This document shows positions 1 to 11,143 of a DNA stretch of 64,000 bases, piece by piece. Position 1 is the stretch's first letter. Each line of letters begins with the position of its first letter. The position numbers were made by a program, and so were the translations under genes. Source of the stretch: Dichomitus squalens LYAD-421 SS1 (taxonomy: Eukaryota; Basidiomycota; Agaricomycetes; Polyporales; Polyporaceae); assembly GCF_000275845.1 (NCBI RefSeq), contig NW_006766889.1, forward strand, positions 1,097,565 to 1,161,564, read 5' to 3'. The notes beneath the pieces are model-generated. The model did no database searches. It was not told the DNA's origin and saw only the letters and a program-made list of their open reading frames with translations.

Positions 1-320
1 ACACTGTAGATACGTTCCCACAGCCGCATGCTACGTTCCCGTGATCGCCATGCCCTTGCCTTTTCTTTCTCGCCCTTTGTTCCCCCTTTGTCATCTTCAC
101 TGCCTCGCTCTCGTGCCTTGTCCTTGGTTGCTAAGCAGCCCCTCTAGTATATAAGGACCCCCCTAGGCGCTCCCTAGTCCCCATCTCGACCTCTTGGTCA
201 TTGGGACTAGGTGAGTGACCATGGTGTTGTATCTCTCTTCGATTGCTAATGTATAACTTGGTCATTGGGACTAGTCTGTCGCTATCTGCGTGAAGACTAG
301 CTTCGTAGGTCTTGTGCCTT
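1..320 (+). mobile_element. Possible LTR fragment (retroelement end)
   Basis: The stretch has no convincing gene. It contains a TATA-like box (tatataagg near 150), pyrimidine-rich flanks, and a TGT-start motif at position 5, which is the kind of layout seen in LTR promoters. An 18-bp sequence occurs twice, at 193-210 and 257-274. No partner LTR, primer-binding site or polymerase gene lies in the window, so this is only a weak inference; a gene promoter with a 5'UTR intron fits equally well. Confidence 0.2.
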
Positions 321-2117
321 CGTGCCGGCCTCCGCTCTGCCCCGTCGAGTTTCTTGTTGCGTTTATCCCTCTTTCCCTCGCTTTCCCCCTTTCGGCTCCT
401 CGCCGCTCGCCTACGGGGTCGTCGCCGAACGTCGACCCGAGTCTACGTGCCTAGTCGCCGCGACATCAGTGACCGTGCCATTCCTCACCAAGCGCATCTC
501 CCTGCAATATGGACTGTCAACAACCATGAACGTGCGAGACGCGTGTATCGCAGACTCGTCTGTGATGCCAGCGAGGGCCGTGGGCTCCAGACCTGTGACC
601 GTCATGTGGCCTGTTTGGGCAGGTCGCTTAGCGTAGACGCCTGAGAGAAAAAATCAGCGCGTTCACGGACTTATGCAAGGCGCTGTAACTATAAGGATCG
701 AAAAATTTATCTAGTGTGTACTGGTGGCGGTCAGCAGCATCTTGTCGTTTGCGCCGCCGTCCACACGTCGATCCGCTCCCCGTCCACCATCCACGTCCCT
801 TTGCTATCCTTCTTCACCTCCCTACCATCCGTCGGCCTGGACGACTCCTTCTGCGTCTCCTCACTTACGCTGATCCCAGAGACGCAGAGACGGTCCTCTT
901 CCCAGGGCATACCGTCACCCAACTTCTATCTCAGGGCAGGTCGCGTGAACGGGACAGGGACAACGACACGGACGCGAGCAGCTCGAGCACGGCTTGCCGA
1001 AGCTCCTGCTCGCCTCGCTGTCGGACCATTGACCGTCGCTCCGCGCAGGGCTCGCGGTCTATGCATCGCATACTCCGGACTCGTCGCTCCCCATTCCGGG
1101 GGCGGAGGGTGTATGTACTTGGGCTGTGGCGCGTCGTTGGGGGTGTATGCGTGAGGAACAGTCAGGCGTGGAAGGAGCTGTAGGGAGGGTCGTCAGACCA
1201 GGATGCGGGACCCGGGTGCGTCGTAGCTTCGTGCATCTCGGGTTTCATGTGGTTCTCGAAACGCCCAGTCTTGGCGTTTTCTGCTGGCAGCCTTCAAGTG
1301 AGTGATCTCTACGGTACGTCTGCTGGTCGTGGGTCCGTGTTGCATGTAGTACGTTTTTGTACTAACAGTTGACTGCACCTCATTGGATCCTGATATATAT
1401 TGAGGTCATCCTAGAGCACCTGTCCTCCAACTCATGAGTCAATAGGCTCTCTCACGATTCGAAACGGAAGTCTGTGAAATCGCCCCCTGTAGTGATAAGC
1501 AACCGCATGTGAACGCGTCCTTCCCAGCGAAGCAAGATGCCCACCCGAACGCAAGCAACCGCCCAGCCTTCGTCTACCTGCCTCCCTGGTATTCACAAGA
1601 CCACATGCATAGACGACGGCGCTCTTGAATAAGCTATAGCAGACTGGTTCTCACATGGAGGGAATGATATACCCTTAGTCCATCCGGTGAAGAATAGCGA
1701 ATCCACAGGTATGCCGCCAGGATGTTGCTATTTATCCTCCGCTTCACCTCACTCAAAGACCATAGACCACCTGGAGCGTCACACACTAGCAGCCAGCTGG
1801 AGCGTGGGTCCGACTCGGAGAAAGCCCCTGACTGCAGGGATTTCGATGTTAGCCTCGCGCTTAACCTCAAATGAGATGAAGCTACTACAATCCCCGGAAC
1901 TCCCCAAGCTGCGCATCAATGTAATGTACGTATATCTGCCAATCACGAACTCTCGGCGTTCAGAAGCAAGGCTCCACGAAGCGCGCGTAACGTTGAGTGT
2001 CCAATCACAAGCATGCAACCGCGGTATAAGAACCATTGCTCGATGCCGCTTCTATAGCGCAGACACTCCGCCGTATTCTCTCGCCCAAAGTCTTTCACGG
2101 ATCATATCACACCCCAG
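321..2117. other. Gene-poor stretch, no supported gene
   Basis: Short open frames occur at 312-644 and 714-1183, but they overlap one another in different frames, show no recognisable domain and no convincing splice structure. The 1.8 kb before the aldo/keto reductase pseudogene holds nothing that I can assign. Confidence 0.5.
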
Positions 2118-3640
2118 GGTACCTGCACCGGCCACCAAGCTAGGCCGCCACCGTCAGCTTGCTCCACTTGCTGGCTTGCACGTTTCACCCATTGTCTTGG
2201 GAGGCATGAGCATCGGGGATAACTGGATGCCATATGGAATGGGTGCGATGGACAAGTATTCTAGCTTCAAGCTGCTTGAAGCCTACTTCAACGCCGGTGG
2301 CAATATTATTGCTACCGCGAATAACTACCAAGACGAGTCCTCCGAGAAGTTCGTCGGCGAGTGAATTCAATCTCGCGGAATCCGTGGCCAGGTTGTGGTT
2401 GCAACCAAGGTCGATCTACTCGTTCATCTTCTAGGGTATGTGGGATACTGAGCCGATCGTTTTCTGGCACAGTATACTTTAATCTATAAGTTCGCCGATC
2501 AAAGCATCAAGCAGAAACGCATTTTGCTGGCAATAATATGAAGAATCTACACATCTCGGTCGAGCGTTCGCCCAAGAAGCTGTGCACCGACTACATCGAT
2601 ATCCTCTACGTCCACATTGTAAGCAGTCTCATCAGAGCGCCCCTGATCGAGTGTCTCCTGGTCATACTGCATCAGTGGGACTGGACTTGTGGTGTCGAGG
2701 AGGTAGTGAATGGCCTCCATCACCCCGTGGCCGCGGGAAAGGTCCTCTACCTTGCAAGCAGTTCCCTTGTCGTGATTTGTATCCTCAGTTATTATCGCTC
2801 TACCCTTAGGGAATCTCTGACACGCCCGCTTGGGTCGTCTTAAAGGCCAACATGTACGCCCGCCAGACCGGCAAGACCCCCTTTGTCGTATACCAAGGCG
2901 CATAGAGTGTCGCTCAGCGCGATGTTGAGCAGGATATCATCCCCATGGTCAAGGCAGAGGGCTTGGCACTGTGCCCGTGGAACGTCCTTGCTGGGGGTAA
3001 GATCCGCACCGACGTCGAGGAAGAGAAGCGTCGCGAGACTGGAGAGAAGGGTCTGTATCTCCTGTCCCCTCCATCTTGGGCTGAGTTCTTCGCTGATGAC
3101 GTCGTGCGGGTCGCGGGATGCTCGGTGATTCTCGGGAGCGCGGTCCACAACACAAGGTCATTGCGAAGGTCCTTGAGAAAGTCGCTGCGGAGGTAGGCGC
3201 CAGCACTATCCAGGCTGGTACGTCTCCAAGAATGCTCTATTCTCTACTCAAGCTGAGCGTCATTTCCCACAGTTGCCATCGCGTACGTTATGCAGAAGAT
3301 GCCCTACGTCTTCCCCATCGTTGGTGGGCGCAAAGTCGAGCACTTGCACGCGAACATCCAAGCTCTGGAAATTGTGCTCACTCCGGAACATATCAAGCAG
3401 CTGGAGGCTGCAGTTCCTTTTGAGCCTGGATTCCCGTACAGCTGAGCTCCATTGTGAGTGCAACCGGTTTGGATGTTGTAGGGATAGTAGCATGTGCGAT
3501 CCTGATAGCGCCTTAAACTTAGGGTGATGGTTCCGCGTACATCCCCCACTTTGCAATGGTTGCCGAGTTTGACAAATGGCCCACGCCTCAGTCGATCCGT
3601 CCGACGAAAGACTGGCCATGGCCCTAGAGAAGTGGAGGCG
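2118..3640 (+). pseudogene. Aldo/keto reductase (aryl-alcohol dehydrogenase type), decayed copy
   Basis: This is a degenerate paralogue of the intact gene at 4865-6383 and follows the same exon order. The start codon position of the intact copy has no ATG here. The codon for Trp in the GEW motif is TGA (2362-2364), and a second Trp codon, in YQGAW, is TAG (2903-2905). The catalytic Asp of the FIDTA motif reads Ala (FIDTA becomes IIATA), although the Tyr five residues later remains. At least one splice donor, after VLYL near 2753, has become GC. Several later exons still align, including the C-terminal EHIKQLEA region at about 3380-3420. Gene death after tandem duplication is the simplest reading. 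Confidence 0.85.
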
Positions 3641-4864
3641 ATGATCATTGACTCATCTAGATCCTGAAAGGAATGAGCATCGGCGGTACCGTAAGACAAC
3701 GAACATTAGCTTCCGAGTGGTGAACAGCGAATTTCGATAGCTGAGTTATGTATGAACAATTCTAAGGGCAATTTAACTCGATCATCATATACACGGGAGA
3801 TCCAGTCAGCAATGGTGAGATGCATGTTGAACAAGGGGCCCTCAGCTCAGTTATATAAGCCTACACCCCTAAGCTGAACCTGAAGTAGCCCGTTTGGAGA
3901 GGAGACAGAGATGAGGAAGTCAGCGACTGCATTATGCGCGGAGGGTTATATTCCGCCGGTCCGTGTGACTCCGTGCCAGACAAGCGAGTGGCAGTGTCAG
4001 TCGTACGATACAGATACTTAAGCGCTTCCGTGGCATCTGTCGCACCTAGTGGTGACCCTCCCAAACGTGGCCAGACTTCATACTCTTACTGATCTGATGA
4101 CAGGCAGAGTTCCAGCCCTTCCACAAACCGATGAATATGAAGAGCAGAAACTGGCACCAACTCAGAGACTCATCAAAATAGTATCAGTAGGCTAGTAATT
4201 GACACTTGGGGCCTCTATTAGTACGTATCCTGGCACACTAATGCGTCCATATTGGTGGGCGGATGTGGGTAACATCGAGAGGGTCATTGTAAAACGTAAG
4301 TGGTTGTGTGAATGATTTGATTTGCTGAGACAGGAACGACACATCCAGGTGGGGTTAATGTACTTCCGAACGCCGACACATGAAGGAACGAGCACCCACA
4401 TACAATCACGCTCCGATTCTAGGCATATAACGAGTCAGCCATGCAGAGGGGCGCCAGCAAGGGTAACCGAGGTGAGATACGAGTGACCAAAGAAGTGGCT
4501 GCCAGTCTCCCTTCAAATAACTCAGCACTAGACAGGTCATGAAAACTCGCGCCGCCAGCTGTCCCCACGCGCTACAGCATCGGCAGAGCAATACCTGTGC
4601 CCTGGGACTACTGCTTGGTAACTACTCACCACTGTAAAGTCGGCTGGCTCCGGGTCTGCAGCACAGATCGAGGCGTCTGATGCGTCATGAAGCCAGTACA
4701 TGTACTTACGTATCAAGACGGAATGGAAACATCAACGGACCGTGCGTAATCATGGACAGTCAGCAACGACCAACTACCTACATTATAAGAAGCGCAATGT
4801 CCAACGCTAAGTGCACAACACGAGCACTCAGATCTCGCAACCCGCTAGTAGTCTCTCTAGAACG
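3641..4864. other. Intergenic, upstream of intact aldo/keto reductase
   Basis: About 1.2 kb between the two aldo/keto reductase copies. Only short, overlapping, domain-free frames were seen. It probably contains the promoter of the intact downstream copy; no specific element is claimed. Confidence 0.5.
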
Positions 4865-6383
4865 ATGGCTCAATTCCAGGCAGCCGTACCGAAGACGAAA
4901 CTTGGCCGTTACCGCCAGCTTGCCCCGCTGGCCGGTTTACATGTCTCGCCCATTGTCCTTGGAGCCATGAGCATCGGGAACACGTCTGGGGCAACCGTCG
5001 GGTCCGCGGTCGACAAGGACACTAGTTTCAAGTTCCTCGACGCTTACTTTGACGCAGGGGGCAACTTCATCGATACCGCAAATTACTATCTGGAGGGGTC
5101 GTCTGAGGAGGTCATAGGCGAGTGGATGGAGTTCCGTGGTATCCGCGACCAGGTCGTGTTGGCCACCAAGGTCGGTCTAATCATGTGGTCTCAGAGCTAC
5201 GGAGACAGCTCAGCTGACTATTCCCACGCAGTACACCTTGCCTTTCAAGTTCAAGGAAGAGAACATCACGCAAAGGGTAAATTTCATTGGCAACAACATG
5301 AAGAGCCTGCACGTCTCGGTCGAGAGTTCGCTTAAGAAGCTGCGCACCAACTACATCGATATTCTCTACGTCCATCTTGTGAGAAGGCTTTCTGTGTTGT
5401 TTTTGAACGTTTCCTGACAATCGCATATTAGTGGGACTGGACATGCGGTGTTGAAGAAATCGTCAATGGCCTTCACCATCTCGTCGCTGCGGGAAAGGTC
5501 CTCTATCTTGTATGCACAGTTTCTCTCGCATGGACCTGTGTAGGGAAACCAAAATCGCTCTCCAGGGAATTTCAGACACTCCAGCCTGGATCGTGTCCAA
5601 AGCGAACATGTACGCCCGCCAGACCGGGAAGACACCGTTCGCCGTCTACCAAGGCGCATGGAGCGTCGTCTATCGCGACATTGAACGAGACATTGTCCCC
5701 ATGGTCAAGGCCGAGGGCATGGCCCTTTGCCCGTTCGGCGTCCTCGGCGCTGGCAAGATCCGCACCGACGCCGAGGAGGAAAGTCGCCGTGAGACCGGCG
5801 TGAAGGGTTCGTAGCCGTTGTCCGAAGGTCCCGCGCGCGCTGTTCGTTGATGGAGTCTTTAGGTCGTACACGGCTGCCGGGTGAAGGCTGGGAGCGATCC
5901 GAGGCGGAGAAGACGATTGCGAAGGTGCTCGAAGGAGTCGCCGCCGAGGTCGGAGCCAACACTATCCAGGCTGGTGAGTCCTCATGAACCGTATCAGCGC
6001 TTGAGCATTGGCTAATGCCTTCTTGAAACAAACTCCCCTTAGTCGCCATCGCATACGTAATGCAAAAGATGCCCTACGTATTCCCCATCATCGGAGGGCG
6101 CAAAGTCGAGCAGCTGCATGCGAACATTCAGGCCCTCGACATCGTGCTCACTCCGGAGCATATCAAGAGACTCGAAGATGCATTGCCGTTCGATCCTGGC
6201 TTCCCCATCAAATTCATCGTGAGTACTCCATCTTGCCGCCACCATAAACATGCTTTGGGATGCTGATTGCTGATTGCGCCTGCACCCAAGGGTGACGGTT
6301 CGGCGTACGCGCCTTTCTACTCTATGGCGGCCCAGTTTGATAAGTGGCCCGCCCCTCAGCCGATCCGTCTGTCCACAAACTAA
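4865..6383 (+). CDS. Aldo/keto reductase, aryl-alcohol dehydrogenase family
   Basis: Predicted NAD(P)H-dependent reductase of the AAD / norsolorinic-acid-reductase-like AKR group, which in wood-decay fungi reduces aryl aldehydes. Seven exons join cleanly: 4865-5170, 5232-5378, 5432-5509, 5566-5806, 5863-5973, 6043-6218 and 6291-6383, giving 383 aa, the usual family length. The TIM-barrel motifs are visible: [11 protein letters not shown] near residue 30, the catalytic Asp and Tyr in FIDTANYY near residue 70, the catalytic Lys in ATK, His in YVHLWDW, then GISDTPAW and the NADP-binding PIIGGRK near the C-terminus. The ATG at 4865 opens the conserved N-terminus and has no in-frame competitor downstream. 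The donor of intron 4 (GTTCGT) is weak. A dead copy lies immediately upstream. Confidence 0.92.
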
Positions 6384-6783
6384 GGAGATCAGGGTCGCGA
6401 GTAGGACTCATGTCCTGGCCCCCGTCAAGGAGTGCGCTGTAAGGTTGAAGCTGTATTTTGTGATTACACGAGTGATCATCGCCGTCGACCTACACGAAAC
6501 ACTATATTACAACGGAAATAAAGGCACACGATGGACTTGCAGGTGGAGGAGTATCAAGTGGTGTGTATTTGCAACGATGCAAGTGCAAGGATTATTGATA
6601 CAATTGTTAAGTATGTGACGAAGCCGTGCCGATCGCCTTCTAAGTGTAGTACGATACCATAATATATGAGGAATACGAGTTATGCGATATACCTGTGAAG
6701 ATGGTCTGCTCGACATGCGAAGGTGCTCCGTGATACAACTTTGTCCGCTGCGGCCCGCACAAGCACTGGACTAGGTCCTGTCA

Positions 6784-8216
6784 TCAGGGCTTCGAGCCCG
6801 CGTCCGAGCTTGGACTTGAGCTCCCCTGGGAGCCCTTCCACCACTTGTTCACCTTCTCGGCGGCGTAACGGACGCTCTTGACCGGACCTGCGCTGACGAT
6901 GCCCTTGAGCGTCTGGATTGCAGAAGGACCGCGCACAATCTTGGTCAGCTCTGTAGAGCACGTCACGAGAGGATTAGTAACAACGCAGCACACGACGCGT
7001 GTCAAGTCGCGTACCTCGGTCAATGACAGAGGGAAGACTGGCGTCGCCCGCAAGCTTCGCCCAGTAGACGGTCTCGTCAGCCTCTTTCGCGGGGATCGAC
7101 GCTTGCCCCGTGTAATGGTCTGTGAGGTGCTTGAGGAGATTGGACGGCAATTTCCGAAGGTGCGCGGCGCGCGCTTGTGGGCTTGTGTCCTGTTGGATCG
7201 TCGCTGAATGCGCGGGCCAGTGGACCCCAGGGAGCGCGACAACGAGGCGGTGATATAGCTCCTTGAACTGTGGGGACTGCTTGCGCACGATATTGCCGAC
7301 CTTACCACGGTTCTCGGCAGGGAGGAGCATGCGCACGTCGCCTGCGTACGAGAAGCCGGCGATGCGCTCGAACAGCTCGCGTTCGGAGAACTCGGCGGGG
7401 AGGGTGAGGAGCGCGGTGCGGAGTGCGGAGGTGAGGTTGACCTGTTGCGTGAGGCGGACGCGGGCATCATCCTTGATGATTCGGATGGGTTTGTGCATCC
7501 GCCCCGAGAGGTAAAGCGACTTCCAGTTCAGAAGGTCTGAACAGAGGTTATCGACCGTAGTCACCCCGTACTTGATCGTCTGCCAAGGGTTTCAGAGCAC
7601 ATCAGTTGAGGAGATGCGGTGGGGTCAATTGTGGAGCCTTTAATGAGATACGCACCACCCCGTCCATCTTCACCATAGAGTTGAACCATACGCCGGGTGG
7701 AATCTCCTCCACTCTCGCGACAAACGACGACCCAAGCGTCCTCGCACCCAACGGATAGTGACCGGGGAACTGGTTCATGTTGATTGAATGCCAGTGATCC
7801 GGGTGCGTCACTGCGAACATGAAGTCGAGCATGGGGCCGTCCTGGCTCTGTGGGTTGCTCGACTTGTACCCATCCTGCTCAAATACTCCCGAGCCGTACG
7901 CAAAAGCGTACCGTATAGGAGCGTCAAAGCGCGCGACGATGGATTCCAACAGCGCACGAGTAGAGTCCGCGACTGGCAGAATCTGGTTCCGGCCAAAGGA
8001 AGGCGGGAGGTGCGCGAGCACCTGACTCCGGTGTGCAACAGTGGGACGAGGAGCAGGATTCAAGCGAGAACGAGAAGCAGACTTCGCAGTAGGGTGCTTC
8101 CCTGCAGAAGGCGGAGGAGGGGGCGGGGGCTGTGGGCCGGACGAAGTCGCAGACTCGGTGGACAGCGAGCGGATGACGAGGGCGGGGAGCCTGCGGGCGT
8201 TCGAGCGGGCGAGCAT
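6784..8216 (-). CDS. TAM41: Mitochondrial phosphatidate cytidylyltransferase (CDP-DAG synthase) TAM41
   Basis: Makes CDP-diacylglycerol from phosphatidic acid and CTP on the matrix side of the inner mitochondrial membrane, feeding cardiolipin synthesis. Three exons, 8216-7656, 7579-7015 and 6950-6784, give 430 aa. The N-terminus is Arg/Ser-rich with a poly-Pro run (residues about 33-40), consistent with a matrix presequence. The nucleotidyltransferase-like core starts at about residue 95 with FAYGSGVF, followed by MLDFMFAVTHPDHWH, which carries the acidic and His residues typical of Tam41/Mmp37. TIKYGV, LYLAGR-like LYLSGR, HKPIRI and the GRVSMLLP-like DVRMLLPAENRGKVGNIV segments also match. 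The C-terminal TLKGIVSAGPVKSVRYA is the expected amphipathic tail. The ATG at 8216 begins the presequence. Confidence 0.95.
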
Positions 8217-8565
8217 GATGGCTATGGAGAGATAAACGAGAGACGGTGCAGCTTGCGGTTGAATGCTTGAAGTATACGATGGTCGTGGTCGGTCTTCATC
8301 CGACTTTCGTCGACTTCTCGGCCAGGCGAGGGCCTCCACCCTTCCCCGGCCTGCTCGCGTCACGGGACTCGCTCCGCCCCGTGCCTTGCCGCACACGCGT
8401 CCACCGTTCTCCCGGCGCACCCTCGTTTCCGCACGCAGCATGCATTGCTCGACGTTCAGGACTCCATATTCCGTCGTCATGGTGCGAGACTCTACATTAC
8501 GTTGCATTACGGTGATAAAAAGCCATAAGATTATCACTCCTTATTCCTACACCCACACAGCCGCC

Positions 8566-11143
8566 CTAATGCACAGGCCCAGGCCGGCGTTCGACGACCA
8601 CGGGCAAATACGGCTTGATCATGACCAGCCACTCCAGAATCTGCTCGTCGTAGACTTTCGGGTCCCATCCATCCGCAAGGCGCAGATGCAGTTTCTGGAC
8701 GAGCAGACACAGCACCATGCGGAGTTCCTGCATCGCGAGCCCCTTGCCCACGCAATTGGCCGGTCCGTACGAGAACGGAAGGAAAGCAGCAGTGTTGTGC
8801 ACGAACTCTTCTCCGGGTGCACCCTTGAACTTCTGCTCACTGGAGGCGATGAGCCAGCGATCAGGCCAGAAGCTGTCAGTCTTGGGCGAGAAGTTCCGTG
8901 GATCGTGGTGCAGCACGTAGAAGGGTATGTTGACAGTCGTTTCTGGCGGAATGTAGCTGAAGCGTACAGGCGAGTAAGTTCCTCGAATTGTCAATCTATG
9001 GAACGTAGCACATACTATGGGCCCACCATACGTCCTCCCGTCTCCCGCGTAGTTGCACGCTGGCTACCGCTGGGCAAAGGTGGGTACACTCTCATAGTTT
9101 CGTTACTGAGTAGACGTTGTCAGTTTGAACTCCCTGTACCTATAGAAGCTGCTGCTCACATGACTGCGTTCAACCATGGCATATCAGCATGCCTCGCGGT
9201 ATCCAATGCGTTCTCGCCCGGAGGGAAGAAAGCATCGACCTCAGTCTGCAAACGCTTGTACACGTCCGGATGGGTGAGAACACAGTAGAGAGCATGGGCG
9301 AGCACGCAAGAACTGGTGTCAGATCCTGCCACAATTGCAAGCGCCCCGTCAATCGCGACAGTGGAAAGAGGTGGCGCCTCCTTCTCCGCGCCGTCCTCGT
9401 TGTTCTATGCTCGCATTTCCAGTTGGCTTTTGTCGATGCTGAAGGAGTCAAGATGCGACCCTCACCAGATAGTAGAAAATATCCCTCTTCAGCGATCCGT
9501 TCTTCACCCTAGCCAGTACGCGCTCCTCGCCGTAATCGAGAAGCTGCTTCATCAAACGTGCAGCGAACGGCACGTAACCCAAATAAATGCCCAGCCAAGG
9601 GCAATGGCCCATGACCTGCGACGCTCTGGGTTCAAGCGACACGTGCGTGAGAGACAGTCCACCTTCTATCGCTCTATCGCAGAGAAGACGACTCACGCGA
9701 GGCCCTGTTCCATCAACGCCCACACACTATCCTTGTCTCCATCCCGCATCTGCTCGGACCCACCGCCAAACGCCATGTCACTCATCAAGTCATACCTGCA
9801 AAGCAAATCGCCAGAACGCGCGCCCATCCCGTCAGCGTCCCCCTTCTCCGCGACAAGGCCACTCTCCGCCGACACAGTCGAGAGGGGGGAACTCACGTGA
9901 ACGACCCGACGCACTTCCCCGCGTTCGCAGGCTTGCCCTCCCTCGCGTGCGCGGCGAAGAGCTCGACGAGCTGCTCCGCACGCCGCGCGATGTACTCCTC
10001 GTACTCCTTGAGCGCAGGCACGCTGAACGCACGGTTCCACGGCCGCCGCCGGCGCGCGTGCTCCCGGATGTCGACGAGGCTCACCAACTGCTGCGCGCTG
10101 TCCGTCATGTTGCGCCCCGCCCAGTCTGTGTTCGTCGTACATGGCGATGACGTTGACGGGAGCGTAGCGAAGGTGCACGCACGTTGCCGTCATGGCGACC
10201 ATAAATGAAAGCAGCAAGAGAAGACGGAGAAGAAACGTCAGCGTCAGCTCTCAATCGCGCGCAGTCTACTTAGCTGACAGCGCGAGAAGGCAGTACATGA
10301 GGTCGCGAGCGGTACTTACGGGGACCCTTGGGGAGGCCATTCGTTCCGAGGACTGGGATAATCGCCGACGAGTCCCTGATCGAAACTTCGTTCGGGCCTG
10401 TCGGGAATACGCATTGTGTCCAGATCAGATTCGCTCCTGCTCGCACCTCTGCTCACACACCGCGACCACGACCATGACCATGTGGTCGCTTCCCCCGCCC
10501 ATAAACCTGCTCTCACTCGCATTTTGCGCTGGGGGGGAAGGACCAAGTCGAGCTCGTGGGGGCGGCGGGCGAAGGGGCTTCCTGCATGTGATTCACTCAC
10601 CGATGCGCACGATGTCGCCGTACCGGTCGTGCAGCCGCCTGAGGTGTACGAATTGCTTCCCGTCGCTCGTCCGCCACGCCAGCGCGATCTTAGACAGCCG
10701 GTACACGTACGGGCCTGGGTACTGCGCGAGCGGATGCCATGGCCCCGCGCGATAGAACAAGGTAGTGCCCGCGATCGTCGCATAGTGCACCCCGAACGCG
10801 ATGAGGGCCGCGCGGGCGGGCGCGTAGTGCGGTGAGAGCACGCACGCCGCGACGAGCGCGGGGGGCACGACGAGCAGCCAGAAATGCTGGTAAACCAGCA
10901 CGGGCTCGAACCGCTTGAAGATGAGATAGACCACCTGCGATTGCGCGCGCCAGGTTTGTGTGAATAGACAAAGACATCATTGGTCATGAGACGCACCGTG
11001 CCGACCCCGACGGACAGCGCGAGCGCGTCCTGGTGCGCGAGTTGCAAGGCCCAACGGGGTGCGGGAGCTGAGAGCGCGTCCATGGCAGGCGGGATAGGGA
11101 GGGAGAGGTTGCCGAGGAAAGGGATTGCGGAGGGCGAGGTCAT
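8566..11143 (-). CDS. Cytochrome P450 monooxygenase
   Basis: A complete, multi-exon microsomal P450. Two or three N-terminal hydrophobic segments precede the PGPYVYRLSKIALAW start of the catalytic domain. Further on are RIGPNEVSI (joined at 10601/10397), GLPKGPHWAGR, the I-helix AGSDTSS near 9340, the K-helix ETMR (ExxR) after a short intron at about 9170, GSQRATT, and the heme loop FSYGPANCVGKGLA near 8750 with the cysteine ligand. Introns at 10398-10600 and about 10127-10319 are longer than average. The usual Arg/His two residues before the cysteine is Ala, as in several basidiomycete clans. The first intron (about 10930-10975) is uncertain. The start is the ATG at 11143. The layout resembles CYP5037-like families, but the substrate cannot be told from sequence. 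Confidence 0.9.

Noticed and set aside
8263..9288. 341-codon plus-strand frame between TAM41 and the P450 heme region
   Set aside because: It overlaps P450 exons on the other strand, and its composition reflects the reverse complement of the heme-domain exon.
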